A stretch of 64,000 nt of DNA from Cristatella mucedo (GCA_009760855.2 WPIO01000001.1:21106501-21170500), one strand, 5' to 3'. Numbered from the stretch's first letter, positions 1-12,429 are shown. A program made the numbers and translations. The notes: generated by a model not told the origin, from the sequence alone.

Positions 1-215
1 CTACTTCCATGTTACTCACAACCTCAACTGCCTTCCTGACTCCACTATGCTTCTCACTTTCTCTTTGTTTCGTGAGATGAAGTCTGCTGGCTGTCGTATG
101 TGTGTACCGAGAGCCGCTTAAGCTTTGAGTGCTATAGAAGACTCTCCTGTGTAGAACCCACTCAAGTCTCTGTTGAGTTACAGATAGAGACATATTACAT
201 CACATTAACCAGGAG
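1..215 (+). mobile_element. LINE-B 3' end
   Basis: This matches the 3' ends at 23820-24058 and 54320-54616: ctttctctttgttt-cgtgaga, accgagagccgctt, agttacagatagaga, then the (TACAT)-type tail. It is truncated by the window edge. Confidence 0.8.
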
Positions 216-1083
216 AGAGTGATGGCAGCCAAAGCTGCACTGGCGTTGCCTGGTGGGTGGATGCTATTCCGAGAGGTACGATGAAGCTCCGGGACTGGCT
301 GGCAGTATTCTCTAGGCAAACGATGCAGAAATACCAGACGCCGAAAGCGATGGCATTTCGTGGAATAATCGGATTGTGTTGATACCGATTCCGAACAAGT
401 TCGGCTAGCTATCTACGTAGCTTGGGCCTCCTTTACTGCCGTTAGACAGGATAAAGTAGCCTGGTTCACCTTCTTGACCAAGACGGACTGAAGCGAAGAC
501 CAGGCGTCTTATCGAGAGTCCGTTTAAGTGCCGGCCTCTTTTGCATCGAATAAAATGGCAGGACAAGTATGTATGGAGTGCTAGCCCGAAAAATCCGAGC
601 ACGAGACAGTACTTACGTTTTGAGTTTAGCCGAGTGTATTCGCTTTTAGTTGCACGAACCAATTATAAAATAGGAAAGTGTATTTTCTATTAAGTGAAAT
701 ACAGAGGGGTTCCGAGTTATGAACCTATACGTTAATGGACTGGGTTCTTAATACGATCGTGATTTCCCGTAGGGTACTGTAGGAAGTTTTTAATTCACTA
801 GGCGAAAAATACCTCTCTGCCGGACTAAAATAGTTATGTGTTAAAACAAAATAGAAATAAATACCAGCAAACTTTAACCACAGGAAAGACAAGAACGCAG
901 AAGACTTTTCAACTTATTTGTTGGCTAAAAATAAAGAAGCACCTATGGTCATTTGATTTGTGTGGGCGTGTACACGCCTCAATGTTGTTCCGCCCCAGCT
1001 GGACACAAATCACTCCACCCACGCGTGCCACCACATGAGGCACAGCATTCGGGCAGCATTGGCTTACTAAGCCCAATTTAATT
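216..1083. other. No gene recognised
   Basis: AT-rich sequence with only short ORFs on both strands. None has family resemblance or convincing splice sites. Confidence 0.5.
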
Positions 1084-1329
1084 GTGACGGGTCAGCTTGG
1101 TCGTGTGACCTCGCTAGTCCTGCAGCGACCTACTTTCTCCCCTTCTCTCTCTCTCTCTCTCTCTTCTTTTCTCTCCGGAGCTGCTTCCACGATCGCTACC
1201 ACATTCGTATGCGCTCTAGCCCGCTTGTGTTTGCCTACGTGCAATGCAGCCGCCGTCGTCCACACCGTGACTCACTTGTGGGCGTTTCGTTCTTCGTTGA
1301 GCCGCCGTCGGGCCCGATCAGCCCCTACA
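1084..1329 (+). repeat. Possible dispersed repeat, related to 26440-26735
   Basis: A CT-rich tract followed by ctccggag, then gtgggcgtttcg...cccctacacgag. A similar order (CT tract, ctccggag, gtgggggcttcg, ccctacaccag) recurs at 26440-26735. The similarity is patchy, so this is tentative. It may be the 5' UTR of an element. Confidence 0.3.
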
Positions 1330-2738
1330 CGAGTTCCAGGCTTTGGGAGCATACTAACAAAATGCACGGTCTCCAAAGGATTTGACGTTCGTGCCAGGTA
1401 TTGGTTAGCGATTAGATTCCAAAAAGCGGGTGGTACGATGCTTGGGTTGGTGGGGGAGTAGATCTGATAGCTAGCCTGTAGCCAGAGAATGAGGAGACCT
1501 AAACGTGAGTGACAAAATCTTGAAGTCGATCCGCTGCTTGACTGGGAGTAAGTATAGGTCGGGGAGAAGTGGTGTGATGTGGCAACTTCGACGCTCACGA
1601 CAGACGGGCACAGCTGCCGAGTTTTGCACCAGCTGTACTCGCCTGATCGCACATGCCGGTAGACCAGCAAGCAGTGAGTTGCAGAAGTAGAGGCGGGAAG
1701 TAAAAAAATCTACAAACCAATTTAAATATTATGTAACTGAAAGTAGGCAGACTTGACCATGGAGCTGTCACTATGGAACAGGATATCAAGATTTCATGCA
1801 CATGCAACAGGGATATGCTGGTAGAGCCGACTTTGAGCTTCATGATTGGTTTGCCTATAACTAGTAAGTTGGTTTTATCGTCGTTTAATTTGAGAAAGTG
1901 TGTTGCCATCCATGTGCTGATGTCAGCAATACATGCAACAAGGGAGTCGAGAGAATTCGACGTGCTGGAGGGCTTCGAAAAATCAAAGCAAAGATACAAC
2001 TAAGCGTCGCCATCTGCTTAGAAGTGAAAGCCTAAATTGTGCTTGGCGATCGCATTGGCAAGAGGAAGAGTATGAACAGTGAAAAGAAGCGGACCGAGCA
2101 CAGAGAGCCCTAAAGTACTCCGTGGTACTTCAGTGGTTCTTAGTAATGATGCATTTAACGTAGCGTTTAATCTCAGAGAACTCAATCTCTTCCAAGGCTG
2201 CACTTCTGTTCTTTGGGTGCTCGCGGTCCATTCGCATCATTCGCTGAGTACGGAGTCTCCTACTGAGACAGAACCTGATTCACAGTCCGAGTGACGCCCA
2301 GGTACGATGACAGGGTTTCGCTCGTGAAGGGTTTGATGATTGACAGTATCCCACGCTTCCGAAAGATCCAGCAAAACCAGCAGAGAGACTTTACCTAAGT
2401 CTGCATTCCTGAAATTCGATATATACACCCTAAGCAATGCTGACTCGGGAGAGATTAGCTCTAAAACACCGAGCGGAACTTGATTCATAGATTTGAATCT
2501 TCGAAGTAAGAGTTCGCGGGTCTACCAAAACTCGATCCAGTGTCGTTAATAGGAACGGTAGAAGGGAGACTGGGTCAAAGCTGCTCAAGTTTTCTTGGTA
2601 TGGTGATGCTTTCTTAATTAGTGGCCTCACTACAGCCTTTTTGAAACGGGCAGGGACATGACCTGAGGCTAATAATATATTTACTATGCTAGGTATGCAT
2701 GACAGCAGCAGATTTATGCATCGTAGAAGTAGCACAGT
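1330..2738 (-). mobile_element. LINE-A copy, reverse transcriptase to C-terminus (decayed)
   Basis: On the minus strand this encodes, in order, broken pieces of a CR1/L2-type reverse transcriptase: [78 protein letters not shown] and a C-terminal block. Frameshifts and stops separate them. The YADD catalytic box is not intact in any frame I read. It is colinear with the copy at 53998-56188 but more diverged, so it is older. A SINE-1 insertion at 2748-2917 splits it from its upstream part. Confidence 0.85.
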
Positions 2739-2747
2739 GGGTATAAC

Positions 2748-2917
2748 AATAATAATAATAGCTGATTCAACAGCCTCTTTTGTATAGCGACAGAAGAGCC
2801 TTTAAGGCTATCACCACCGCTTGCAGCGGCGATGAAGAATCACCCACCGTGAGATTCGAATCCACCGAGGTCGTGAAAAGCAACTACCTTACCCAGTGAG
2901 CCATCACGGCTCACCGA
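2748..2917 (-). mobile_element. SINE-1 inserted in LINE-A, with target-site duplication
   Basis: This tRNA-derived SINE (head at the high-coordinate end, gtgagccgtgatggctc) is flanked by gggtata at 2739-2745 and 2918-2924. It splits the LINE reading frame at the ...PLDP(I)P... motif: removing it and one duplicate restores colinearity with the copy at 54.1 kb. The low-coordinate end carries a short (ATT)n tail. Confidence 0.85.
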
Positions 2918-2924
2918 GGGTATA

Positions 2925-3010
2925 GGGTCTAGAGGACAGGTATTCGTATTTAATTGGGTGATGAATTTCTGGATGAAGTCGCTCACGACCTCCTTCAATG
3001 TAAATATTGA
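2925..3010 (-). mobile_element. LINE-A fragment upstream of the SINE insertion
   Basis: On the minus strand this reads TLKEVVSDFIQKF...CPLDP, matching STFKQVTSDLVHL...SPLDP of the copy at 54.05 kb. It is the continuation of the 1330-2738 element and ends where the satellite begins. Confidence 0.75.
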
Positions 3011-5230
3011 GTAAGTTAGAGTGCAATCGACGGCAATGGCCTGGGAAAATATGGAAATCTACTACGGTCCATTAAAAATAGACTGGACGCTGCTAGGAGA
3101 CGCTCCCATTTAGATTTCTCGTTACTGCATACTCTATTTTTGATGCACCCAGGGAATGCCATTGCAAATGCTAGCTCTCGGTCGCTGCATTGCAATCAAC
3201 GGCAATAGCTCATGCCAGTACACCAATCTTCTGCAATCCATCGCAAATCGAGTTCATATGAGCTGTGCAAAGCTAAAGTACACATCAGGTATAGAGCTAC
3301 ACTTTTTTAAAGTACGATGTAATAACTGATGTAATACCAGCATTGCAATCAAAGCCGGGCTATTGCCGCCGATTGCCATGGATTGCCCTCGAATGTACTT
3401 TCGCGATTTGTTGAAAGGATGCGGTTGCACTTTTAATACAACGCACTGTAATACCTAAGAAAAGCTGGAGCTTCTCTCAGCAACTTTCGGTAAATTTGTG
3501 ACGGACCGTTATGGATTGGCGTATTTCCTCCGGCCATTGCCGACGATTGCTATTAATTGCTCGCAATGGTGTGTTCGCGATTTGTTGAAAGGATATCCTT
3601 GCACTTTAAGTACAGTGCGCCTTGATACGTAAGAAAAGCTTGAGCTTGGCCCAGTCGCTTTCCAGGGATTTGCGATGGATCATAATGAATTGCCGTATTT
3701 GCCCTGGCCATTGCCGTCGATTCCTATGCATCGTCCCAGATTGAACTCACGGAGTGAGTTGAAAGTATGTGAGCACGCAGTAAGATGTTACGTGGAGTGA
3801 GAGTTGGAGCTTGGTGCAGCCGATTTCCCGTCGATTCGCCATGGATTTCGGTATTGGCCTTTCGATTGCTGTCGATTGCCATGCATTGTTGACAACTAAC
3901 TGAAAAATAGCTTGAAACTCCACGGTTTCACTTTGAACAAAATGAAATATTAAATTAAATTACAATTGGAGCTTCAAGCAGCCAATTTGTGGTCGATTTG
4001 TCACGGATTGTAGTGGATCGGTGCTTCGAGCTGAGTCATTGCCGTAGATTGCCATTGATTGCCCGAGATTGTACGAGTGTAATTGGGGAAAATGACGTGG
4101 CTGCACTTTAAACTGTGTGCTCTGTAATATGCATTCAAAATTGGAGGATTGAGAAACCAATTTCGAGGCATTTTGCATCGGATTGCCGTAGATTTTGGTT
4201 TGGCCCGGGCCATTGCAGTCAATTGCAGTGGATTGCTGCCGAATGATGGAGGCAATTATAGTTAAATTGTGCGATTACACTATAAATTAAAGCGTAGAGC
4301 AGCGTGCAATCATAATTAGAGCTTCTAGTGAGCGCGTTCTGGTCGCTTTGCGGTGGATTGTAGCGGATTGAAGTGGATTGCAGTGCAGTGCATGAGAACG
4401 CGCATGCACAATAGAGTGAGTTTTTTTAGTTCAATTTTAACTAGTCTTATATGAGATAGTCTAGTCTTATATGCAATGCAAATTTTACAGCTTCACGTTG
4501 GCGATTTGAGGATTATTTACAGTGGAATAGAGTGGATTTCGGTATTCTCCCAGGTCGTTTCGGGTGATCGCCTCGAATTGCCAGAGTGGGTGCACAGTTG
4601 TTTCATTAATTTCAAGTGGGTGTGGACACAACACAATGCGCTTTAATATACAATATAAACTGGAGCTTGGCGCAATTTATTTCTAGTCGTTTTGCGGTGG
4701 ATTGGAGTGGATTTCGGTATTGGCCATGGCTATTGCAGTTGATTGCAGCACATTGCATGAGAACGCCCGTGCCAATCCAAGTGAAATTTTATGAGTGCAA
4801 TTGTCTCTGAGTGTGCTGTCATATGCAGTCAAAAAAGGAGCTTTCAAACAGGATTTTTGTTGTTCTGAGGTGTAATGCAGTGGATTGCGGTATTGGCCCG
4901 GGACGCTGCAATCTTATTTCAGTAAACTTTGTGAGAACTCGTGAGCAGAATCTCGCGAAATTTTCTGGGAACATTTTAAATGTAGTGTAGTTTGATATTT
5001 TAAACTTATTGCAGCTTTGCGAAGCTGATTTGTGGTGGATTTGTGGCGCTGCATCTCATTTGCATAAGTACTCGTGCCCACAATGACGTGAAATTTGGTG
5101 GACGGATCAAATCGAAGGTGGACTAGAATATCCACCAAAATTTTTAGCTCGGCATTGCCAATGTCCTGTCAATTTTAGCCTAATTAGAGTGAATTGTGGT
5201 GGATGGTGGATTTCGGTAAATCGACGAATC
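3011..5230. repeat. Diverged satellite array, period about 162-175 bp
   Basis: A recurring block (variants of ttggagcttg, then a gatttg/gatt-g-ggattg run, then ggccattgccg-cgattgc) repeats with anchors at 3293, 3467, 3641, 3806, 3968, 4143, 4318, 4487, 4662, 4837 and 5011. The spacings are 174, 174, 165, 162, 175, 175, 169, 175, 175 and 174. From about 3011 to 3290 the units run in the opposite orientation. The period is near a nucleosome repeat. No coding potential is credible here. Confidence 0.85.
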
Positions 5231-5270
5231 CAGTTTAGTAGACCTAGCTAGTTTAAAGTCTGTGGTAAAC

Positions 5271-5990
5271 CTACCGCAGTCCGTCCTGGCGAGGTCGCAC
5301 AGTGCGCTCAGTCAGTGATGCAAGCTCGTCGAGCATGTCAGCTACTGTCGTGCTGTATCGTTCTACCAGTGATGACAGGTCGCAAGGGGGATTGAGTAGC
5401 AGTGGCGAAGAAGATATTTTTGAGTGGCCAACATCGAGGTCAAGGGTCGAGAGATTTCGCGATTCAAAGGCGACTGTAGAGTCGGAGGAGGGCACACACT
5501 ATAGACGGAATGAGATCTACATGTGCTCAGATACCCAGAATTAGTAACAACAGATTACAATAATAAAAAGTTGTAGGAGAAATTTGGCCGAGCATGTGAC
5601 CTTTGTTGCGAGTAGGGTCATGCACATGAGCCACAAGAGAAATGAGCCAGTCAGTGCACAAAATGTGGCACTTACGGAGTCAGATAAATTATCAAAATGA
5701 AGGTTGAAATCACCCATAACGAGGAAAGATCGATTTCTTGCACATAGAATTGAATGAGATCAGAAAAATCTAATCGAAAGAAGGGTTTGGTACCTGGAGG
5801 GGTGGGGCGATAGACCACTGCCACCACTGGCCGCTTGTTGTCTGATGAACTCAAAACAAGAGGTTCGTAAGACTGCTTTGAGGGGCCAGCAAAAAACGGT
5901 TTGAAATTGGAAGAACCTTCAGGAACCGTCAGAAATGGTTGCTGCATTTCGCCTGCCGCCTCATGATGTGATTCCTATTTGACGAGCTTG
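5271..5990 (-). mobile_element. LINE-A fragment, endonuclease region
   Basis: Two minus-strand frames look like the CR1/L2 endonuclease and the segment before the reverse transcriptase: VVAVVYRPTPPGTKPFFRLD followed by FSDLIQFY (5947-5672), and SLVERYSTTVADMLDELASL followed by TERTVRPR (5495-5271). The orientation and order fit the upstream half of the copy whose RT lies at 1330-3010, with the satellite between the halves. Confidence 0.7.
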
Positions 5991-6540
5991 CAGTGTCTCA
6001 TAAACTGGAATGCATAAATGATTTTGCCGGTCAAGTCGTCCACCATGCTTTTCAGTGTAAAGAAGACCTTGACGGCGCTCATGATAAGTTGTTTGTCCAG
6101 TCTCGCCTCTCTCTTGGTCAAGAAGTAGAGCCACGCTCAGCTCCCGTGTCTTCGTTAAGTTTTCTGTAAGTCCTGGACCATAGCCTCCAGTCTCAGTGAC
6201 GTATGCACCAAAGACTGAAGCAGGACAGAAGCAAGACAGACTGGAGTTCGACTTATTACCTCAGTGTAGTTTTGATTCGCACAGCAGAGAGCCAGCCGAT
6301 GACCACCACCAGCCGTTTAATACAACGCACGGAGCCGAAGGGCGCACGGCTTCCTTCGGCCCCTACTCCCACTCGACTCCGATAAACAGCAGCCGTCACA
6401 CCACAGCTGACCGCTGGCCTGTCCCTAGGCGAGTCCAGTGTCTATGATCGAATCATGCATTCATAGAAACACAAACCACGTCCCCCCTTGATCTTAAGGA
6501 TCAGCATCATTGGCAAGGTATCCGGTCAAAACGTAAGTCA
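5991..6540. other. No gene recognised; one copy of a 29-bp dispersed sequence
   Basis: The sequence tagttttgattcgcacag-agagagcca occurs at about 6269 and again at about 7016, flanking the GC-rich block 6541-6960. I see nothing else interpretable. Confidence 0.35.
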
Positions 6541-6960
6541 TCGTAACGGTGAGGTAGTGTCGCAGCGTACCGGGGCCGCTGTCCTGGTTCAGTTCTGTCG
6601 CCTTCAGGTCCCGGCTCTGCCTCCAGCGCGGACTCTGCCGCCACTGCGAGCTCTGCCGCCACTTCTCCAACATGCGCAGCTGCTTCTCCGGCATGCAAAG
6701 TCGCTGCGGCCTGCACGGACTCTCCCTCCTGGAAAGCCTCACCGTCCTGCACAATCTCTCCGTCCCGAGCGGACGCCGCGAGTCTGTCTCGGACGCCGCC
6801 GACTCTGTCGCGGACGCCGCCGCCCTCCTCGAGGACGCCGTCGCCTTCATCCGTGCGCAGTCTCACTGTCTGTCGCCTCGAACAACGCCGTTGCTTCGCA
6901 AGGAGCAAAAACAAGTGCCACTCACTCGGTTCGTAGCCACTTTTCTTGATCTCCCTGTCG
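6541..6960. repeat. GC-rich imperfect repeat block, open on both strands
   Basis: Short variants of gcggactctgccgcc / ggacgccgccgactctgtc recur throughout. All the longer frames (plus 6488-6949; minus 6507-7055) are repetitive: plus gives LPPARTLPPLRALPP, minus gives DRVGGVRDRLAASARDGE. It could be a low-complexity exon or a decayed minisatellite. I favour non-coding because no bounded exon with clear splice sites is visible. Confidence 0.4.
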
Positions 6961-7074
6961 AAGTTCAGCAGCCTGTTTACACGGGCCACACTCGCTCCCG
7001 CCGAGAAATAGCTTGTAGTTTTGATTCGCACAGAAGAGAGCCACACAAACCACACTCAGTACACTCTTAATTAA

Positions 7075-7735
7075 GATAAGATCAACCGGAAATCGGTGGG
7101 GCGAAGCTCGAATGTTGAGTTTACATCGAGTTTACACGGTCATTATAATTGACTCACCAAATTTCATGCCATTGCTCTCAAGGGCTCTAAAGACAATTGC
7201 CACTATCGAAATCCACCGAAAATCGGCTGGTCATGACTCCAACTTGGTTTACATTTTAAATCACACTATTGTTAAAGGAGTGTACCCACAAAAGCTCGCG
7301 TCGTTGCACGCGTGCCTTCTCATGCTGAAAGTTATAAGCATGCATTTCAACAAGCTTCACGAAGATACCTCGATCTACCAAGGTTCGACAAGTTGAGATA
7401 CAGGTCGCATACCGAGGTGGGCAAATATGTTATTTATAGATATATTGCTTATGGTTTACAGCCACATTAGCCAGGGTTTTTCCTTAATAACTTTTCCTTT
7501 TATGTGAAAGTCGTCAGAACTTCCGATCCAATTTCTAACATGCTTGTCTTTTGAGAGGTACCATAAGCAAATAAATATTCGGTGTTTGGAACCATTTTTG
7601 TTTGTTTTGTTGACTTCCCCTGTTCGCCTCTTGTTACCACCCTGTTCTGCTACTGTTCTTTTACCCGTTGGCAACGCCACCTCACATGCACATTCTTGAG
7701 GTTCTAGTGGGTGAGAGGTAGCAATAATCAAAACA
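7075..7735. other. No gene recognised
   Basis: AT-rich, with only short ORFs. The stretch atttattt-gatat-ttgcttatggttta (about 7430-7460) resembles sequence at 29810-29840, which suggests an old repeat. Confidence 0.35.
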
Positions 7736-7737
7736 AT

Positions 7738-7800
7738 AATGAAACATCAATATCGCACCCTAGAGAGAGCTAACTCTTTCTGAGCGCTTCACAAATGCCG
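7738..7800 (-). mobile_element. LINE-A/SINE-2 type 3' tail (minus)
   Basis: cgcaccctagagagagctaactctttctgagcgc is the reverse complement of the shared hairpin tail gcgc-tagaaagag...ctctgagggcgc. Confidence 0.55.
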
Positions 7801-7814
7801 GGAAGGAAGCATGC

Positions 7815-7915
7815 TAATTGGCTTTAGGTTCGAGCCCGGCAGCAGGTAATCTTATTGGGTAAACACCATTAAGGCTCTTCTGCTGATAAATAATGAGTCT
7901 GCTGAATTTATGCTG
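7815..7915 (+). mobile_element. SINE-1, diverged 3' half
   Basis: It contains a B-box-like ggttcgagccc, then ttaaggctcttctgctgataaat...gagtctgctgaattt, matching the SINE-1 body and tail (aaggctcttctgtcgctata...gaggctgttaaatc). Confidence 0.55.
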
Positions 7916-8204
7916 AATTTATTTCTGCTCTATTTATGCTGATTAAGGCTGGCTCATACATGAGCATGTGAGGTGGCATTTTATCCAACTAGGGCCTACC
8001 TAGCGACTGATCCCCATATATCACGCTGGTGATGTTGATCCTGGCAGATTTTAAGCAGGCATAGTCACTATGCTATTAATCACTGCTTAGCTGGATTGGA
8101 AATCTTGACGAGTGACTCGTCAACATCAGCACTTTCATCAGGCTGCAATGGCTCCTGCAAGCTGGAACCTACCCTCATCAGTCAACAGTGCACTTGGCAG
8201 GCTT

Positions 8205-8556
<352 letters not shown>

Positions 8557-8972
8557 TGCTTAAGCTTAAGCATCGTGACTGTCCCTCGCTGCTCTGAACG
8601 AAGGCATGGCAGGCATGTGAGTAATTAGTTGCACAGCTTCACTCATAGTGGCTGCACAGAAATTAACAGTAGCCGTTGTGTTTGGTGTCCATGCTTGGAC
8701 ATAGGTTACTTAGGAAAGGACAAGCCTTAGAGGGCACGTTCACAGGATACTGTATACAGGGATAAGAAGAGGGTAGTTATGTCATCTCAGCCAAACTTTG
8801 CAAAGCCGATGGTAAGAAAAACAGCAAGTGAGTGGATCGACTGCCTTAGCATAGACAGCCATCACTAGGGGTTCCTTCAATATGGACACAGCGAGACTAT
8901 ACTTCTGCATTCCGAGTCACACAGGGCGGCCTTATGTCGTGGAAATAGCTATACAACACAGCTGAATGAACG

Positions 8973-8978
8973 TTTATT
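8973..8978 (-). terminator. Candidate polyadenylation signal AATAAA
   Basis: AATAAA on the minus strand lies 37 bases past the TAA of the candidate terminal exon. If used, cleavage would fall at about 8940-8960, before the (CAG)117 tract. If it is read through, a (CUG)117 repeat would enter the 3' UTR. Confidence 0.4.
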
Positions 8979-9014
8979 CATGTTCAGATTACATATTATG
9001 TAAGCTGCAGTCAA

Positions 9015-9412
9015 TTACGGAAAAATGATAATACACGTGTAAAATTGAGCAACAGCAAGTCGGGTGGCATCCAGCCTGCGAGCTATAGGAGGCAGCAAAT
9101 TACCCTGTGAATGTCTGTGAATGCTTTCGCATGCACAGTGAAGCATATTGGGCATGTAGGGCCGCTTGTCGTGTAACCTGCGTAATACAACGTCCGGTCT
9201 GTCGAGTACAAAAATAAAATGCAATAATAACGAGGCCTTGGAGCAAGGTCTAACGGCGGCTACAGCAGCAGCAGCAGCCACGAAATGACAACTGGTCATG
9301 CCAAGCGGGCGGCTGCTTGTCATGCGACTGCACAGGTCACAGCCCATGCGAAATTCAAGGGCAGGAATACAATAAACGTCTTTGCTGCCTCGCCGACTTG
9401 TCATAGCTGAGC
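9015..9412 (-). CDS. Candidate terminal exon with stop codon
   Basis: After the acceptor gtgtgttgctacag|GC the frame stays open for 132 codons to a TAA at 9015-9017, and an AATAAA follows about 37 bases later. The peptide contains GSKDVYCIPALEFRMGCDLC, a five-Ala run, and RPDVVLRRLHDKRPYMPN. Phase 1 fits the donor of the 13.5-kb candidate. The Cys-containing sequence matches no domain I know. Alternatively this is chance ORF in non-coding DNA; transcript data would settle it. Confidence 0.42.
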
Positions 9413-9892
9413 CTGTAGCAACACACACGCACCAACAGGCTCAACTGAATAAAACTGATACATGTTTCCAGAATCTCTTATGGTCTCGCGAATGGAACCT
9501 GTTCCCATGCTATGAACAACGGCAACGCTTTGCAGGCGTTGGGAGTCAGAATCCTAGGTCAGGGCCACTAAATGGCACCTCGTCATAATAGGGGTGTAGC
9601 TGCCACTAAAAGACCGAGCTGTATTGGGGCGCTTTCGGTTGTTCGTATGCTGATCTCCGAATGGTCGTGATCTTGTCAGTGACTGCTGCACCGATGCAGC
9701 TTGCTCATGTAGACGACCTGGAATAAGGAGAACGCCAAGCATGTAACGCTCGGCCACGAGAAAGTAATTAAAATCCATTCATCCTTCTCCACGATTCACG
9801 CACTTTCACACCACTTATAAGAACATGCTCCTGCACCATCTGTACCTGCACCACCAGACGTATGAACATTTAGCTTATTCGATATTTGCCTA

Positions 9893-10058
9893 AATCTGTG
9901 ATGCATGCCTGTCACCTCTAACTATGTTATTTGGGTTGATATCGTGCATGATACCACAATGCATTTGATTATGCTTCCTTAACAGCATATGTAAATACCT
10001 AGAAATAATTAGGTTCACGGAGGGTGTTATATAAATGTATTACTATTGTTATTATTTA
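9893..10058 (+). mobile_element. LINE-A 3' UTR (old, diverged)
   Basis: It follows the order of the 3' UTR at 56030-56188: gcctgtcacctctaactatgttattt, gcatgataccac, aaatacctagaaataattaggttcacggagggtg, ending attactattgttatta. Confidence 0.65.
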
Positions 10059-10075
10059 GCAATATCCGGATCGAG

Positions 10076-10079
<4 letters not shown>

Positions 10080-10112
<33 letters not shown>
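10080..10112 (+). repeat. (GT)n microsatellite
   Basis: About 16 GT units directly after the LINE-A tail. Confidence 0.9.
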
Positions 10113-10117
<5 letters not shown>

Positions 10118-12420
10118 AGCATGTGAGGAAACTTTCAGTCACAGATATGTGTAGCCGTGTATGTGTATTGGACGGTCAAGAGACCCACGGCAAGGAGAGG
10201 AAGTGGACCACCTTCCAGCTAGCCTTAAAAGTCGGGGTAAGCTCCCTAGTAGCAGGAGGTTCACAAGGCGAATGAATATATCCACCTCTTAAAATAACAG
10301 ATAGCAGACAGCTAGAGTTTGAAATACGGACCTGCTTGCAGCAGTTCTTGCAGCTTGATTCATAAGCACTAAACGAGCTGCTACATAAATGGTCTTACAT
10401 GAATAAGGTGATGAACCGGTGGTCAATCAATGACATCAGTTGCTGCCCACGACGACTAGCAAGACACCCAGTTCAAAAGCATCAGCATCCATGCTACTTT
10501 GAAGAGGCACGCAATACGAATGCACACAAATAACTGGACACGAATTGCCGGTATTGACGAAGAAGGCAAGTTTGCTGATTTTTTAACAGTATAGATTCTC
10601 CTAATCTGGGTTAGTAACGAATCTTTTCAAGGAATTCTCAAAATGACGAGCGGGTAGCCTTGATTGAATCGCCGGAGATGTGACTCTCAGCTGCTGAGTC
10701 AAGTGGCTGACGCAGCAAGCAATCCGAACCTTATTGGCTACGAATGCAAACATCTCTCGCGTCTGCTGCTCATATTTCATTTCTTTGGGGGAAGGGGAGT
10801 TGGTGCACTCGGAAACCAGCATTCGATGCAAATGCTGCTTTTCTGTGGGACATGTTTAAGCAACGCCTGTAGACGGTCAAATGTTTCTACCCAGGGCTGT
10901 TAAGACCGGCGGGCAGATGTAAACAGAAAACCGCGTGATGCATGCAAGTTTTGTCAGACCGGCCAGGCAAGTGAACAGCTGAATGCTCACAATCCTTTGC
11001 CATCGATGGCAGCCACAACTTGGGGATTCAGCTCAGAAGGTGGTAGGAAGCATCTGTCATCCAATTGGCCTGTATAACGTTGCTCATAGTCATCACTAGG
11101 GTGGAGGGAGGAGGAGGAGGCTGAGTCTAGCAGCCTTGTGCTGTCTGGTAGCTAGTAACCGGCACGAAATGCTTGATTGTCTAACAAAAGCAGCAGCACC
11201 GAGGCTGGCTTGCCGACTGCGTGGCCAGCCCCGGTGTCCTTGCTACATCTTCCGGTTAATCGAGCTACTTCAACTGCCGAAGCTGCTGCACTTTTCACAG
11301 TCCACATGGAAAGGCAGGCACAGAGCGACGGGCACTTGGGATACAAAGCCACCCACCTCCGGCTAAGTCAGGCGGAAGTTTAAAATACCAAGGCCCTGTT
11401 TCGTAGGCTAGTTGCAATTGGACCGGGCATGGCAGTACACTAACTACCTTCGGAAACTGCGGCAAAGCCGAGCTACGTGGCGAGGGGAGACCGAGCTAAC
11501 CTCGAATCCTTTCCTGCTGGAACACGATCGAATTTATTCCTTTAAATCGAGAGGCTGATAACCACTGAGGCTGAGAATTGTGCCGGGCAAAAACTTGTGA
11601 GCACAAGCAAGCTTCCCAATCAATCATGGCTGTGCCTTAACGGGCCTCAACAACTCAATAATGCTCAGAGCATGCTTTTTTCGGTCACTGTCACAATTAA
11701 CGTTCACTGTACGGACGATATCGCTGCGACTGCTAACTTAGCTGAATGATCATAAAGTTCACTTACACTGAAAGCTTTTGTATTTCCACTTCTGAATACT
11801 ATTTACTAAGGCTTGACGTTTTCCTACAGCCGGCCGTCGGTGGTCTTTGCTCGCCCTTAACTTATCCGACATAAACAGCTTGCTCTACACTCCACACCAC
11901 CAGCGGACAGATGCATTTTCGCCAAAAATAAGAAATTCCCATTCTATCCGACGCTTAATGTTGCCAGACACTCGTAATAAACACACTTTCGTTTGAGAGC
12001 CGTTGGATACGAACAGGAAACAGTTGCAAGCTGGATTGTCAGGTGGTTTACACCCAACAAATGGCCACACTCTGGAAGCGAGCAGGGTGGGTGGGGGAGG
12101 CACTATTGTAGACGGCCTGCAAAGGCTGAATTTTCAAAATTTCATTTGCAAAAATATTCACCACTCATAACTAAACTGGCGGCGGTCGAGCGATACTTTG
12201 GTAAGCCAGCTTCCGCGAGGAGCTGCCTCCAGTCTGCCTCCTCTGTGGATCGAGGTGCCCTGAGGCCAGTTAATGGGATAGTGGACCGTGCAAACGAAGG
12301 GCGAATCGAATGAAAGTCATCCACAATTTGCCCAAGTTTTCAGTCCGGGCCAGTAGATGAACCTGCGTGATTTCGAATAGTGGACCCTAAAGGGCACAGC
12401 TACCCTTATCGGTGCCTAAA
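10113..12420. other. Intronic sequence; no feature recognised
   Basis: This lies inside the gene model between the candidate exons at 9412 and 13475. Short frames such as minus 11152-11352 have no bounded, phase-consistent exon that I can defend. Confidence 0.4.
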
Positions 12421-12429
12421 TCACCGATA

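Noticed and set aside
3960-4255. ORFs inside the 174-bp satellite
   Set aside because: The frames do not persist from unit to unit, so there is no coding constraint.
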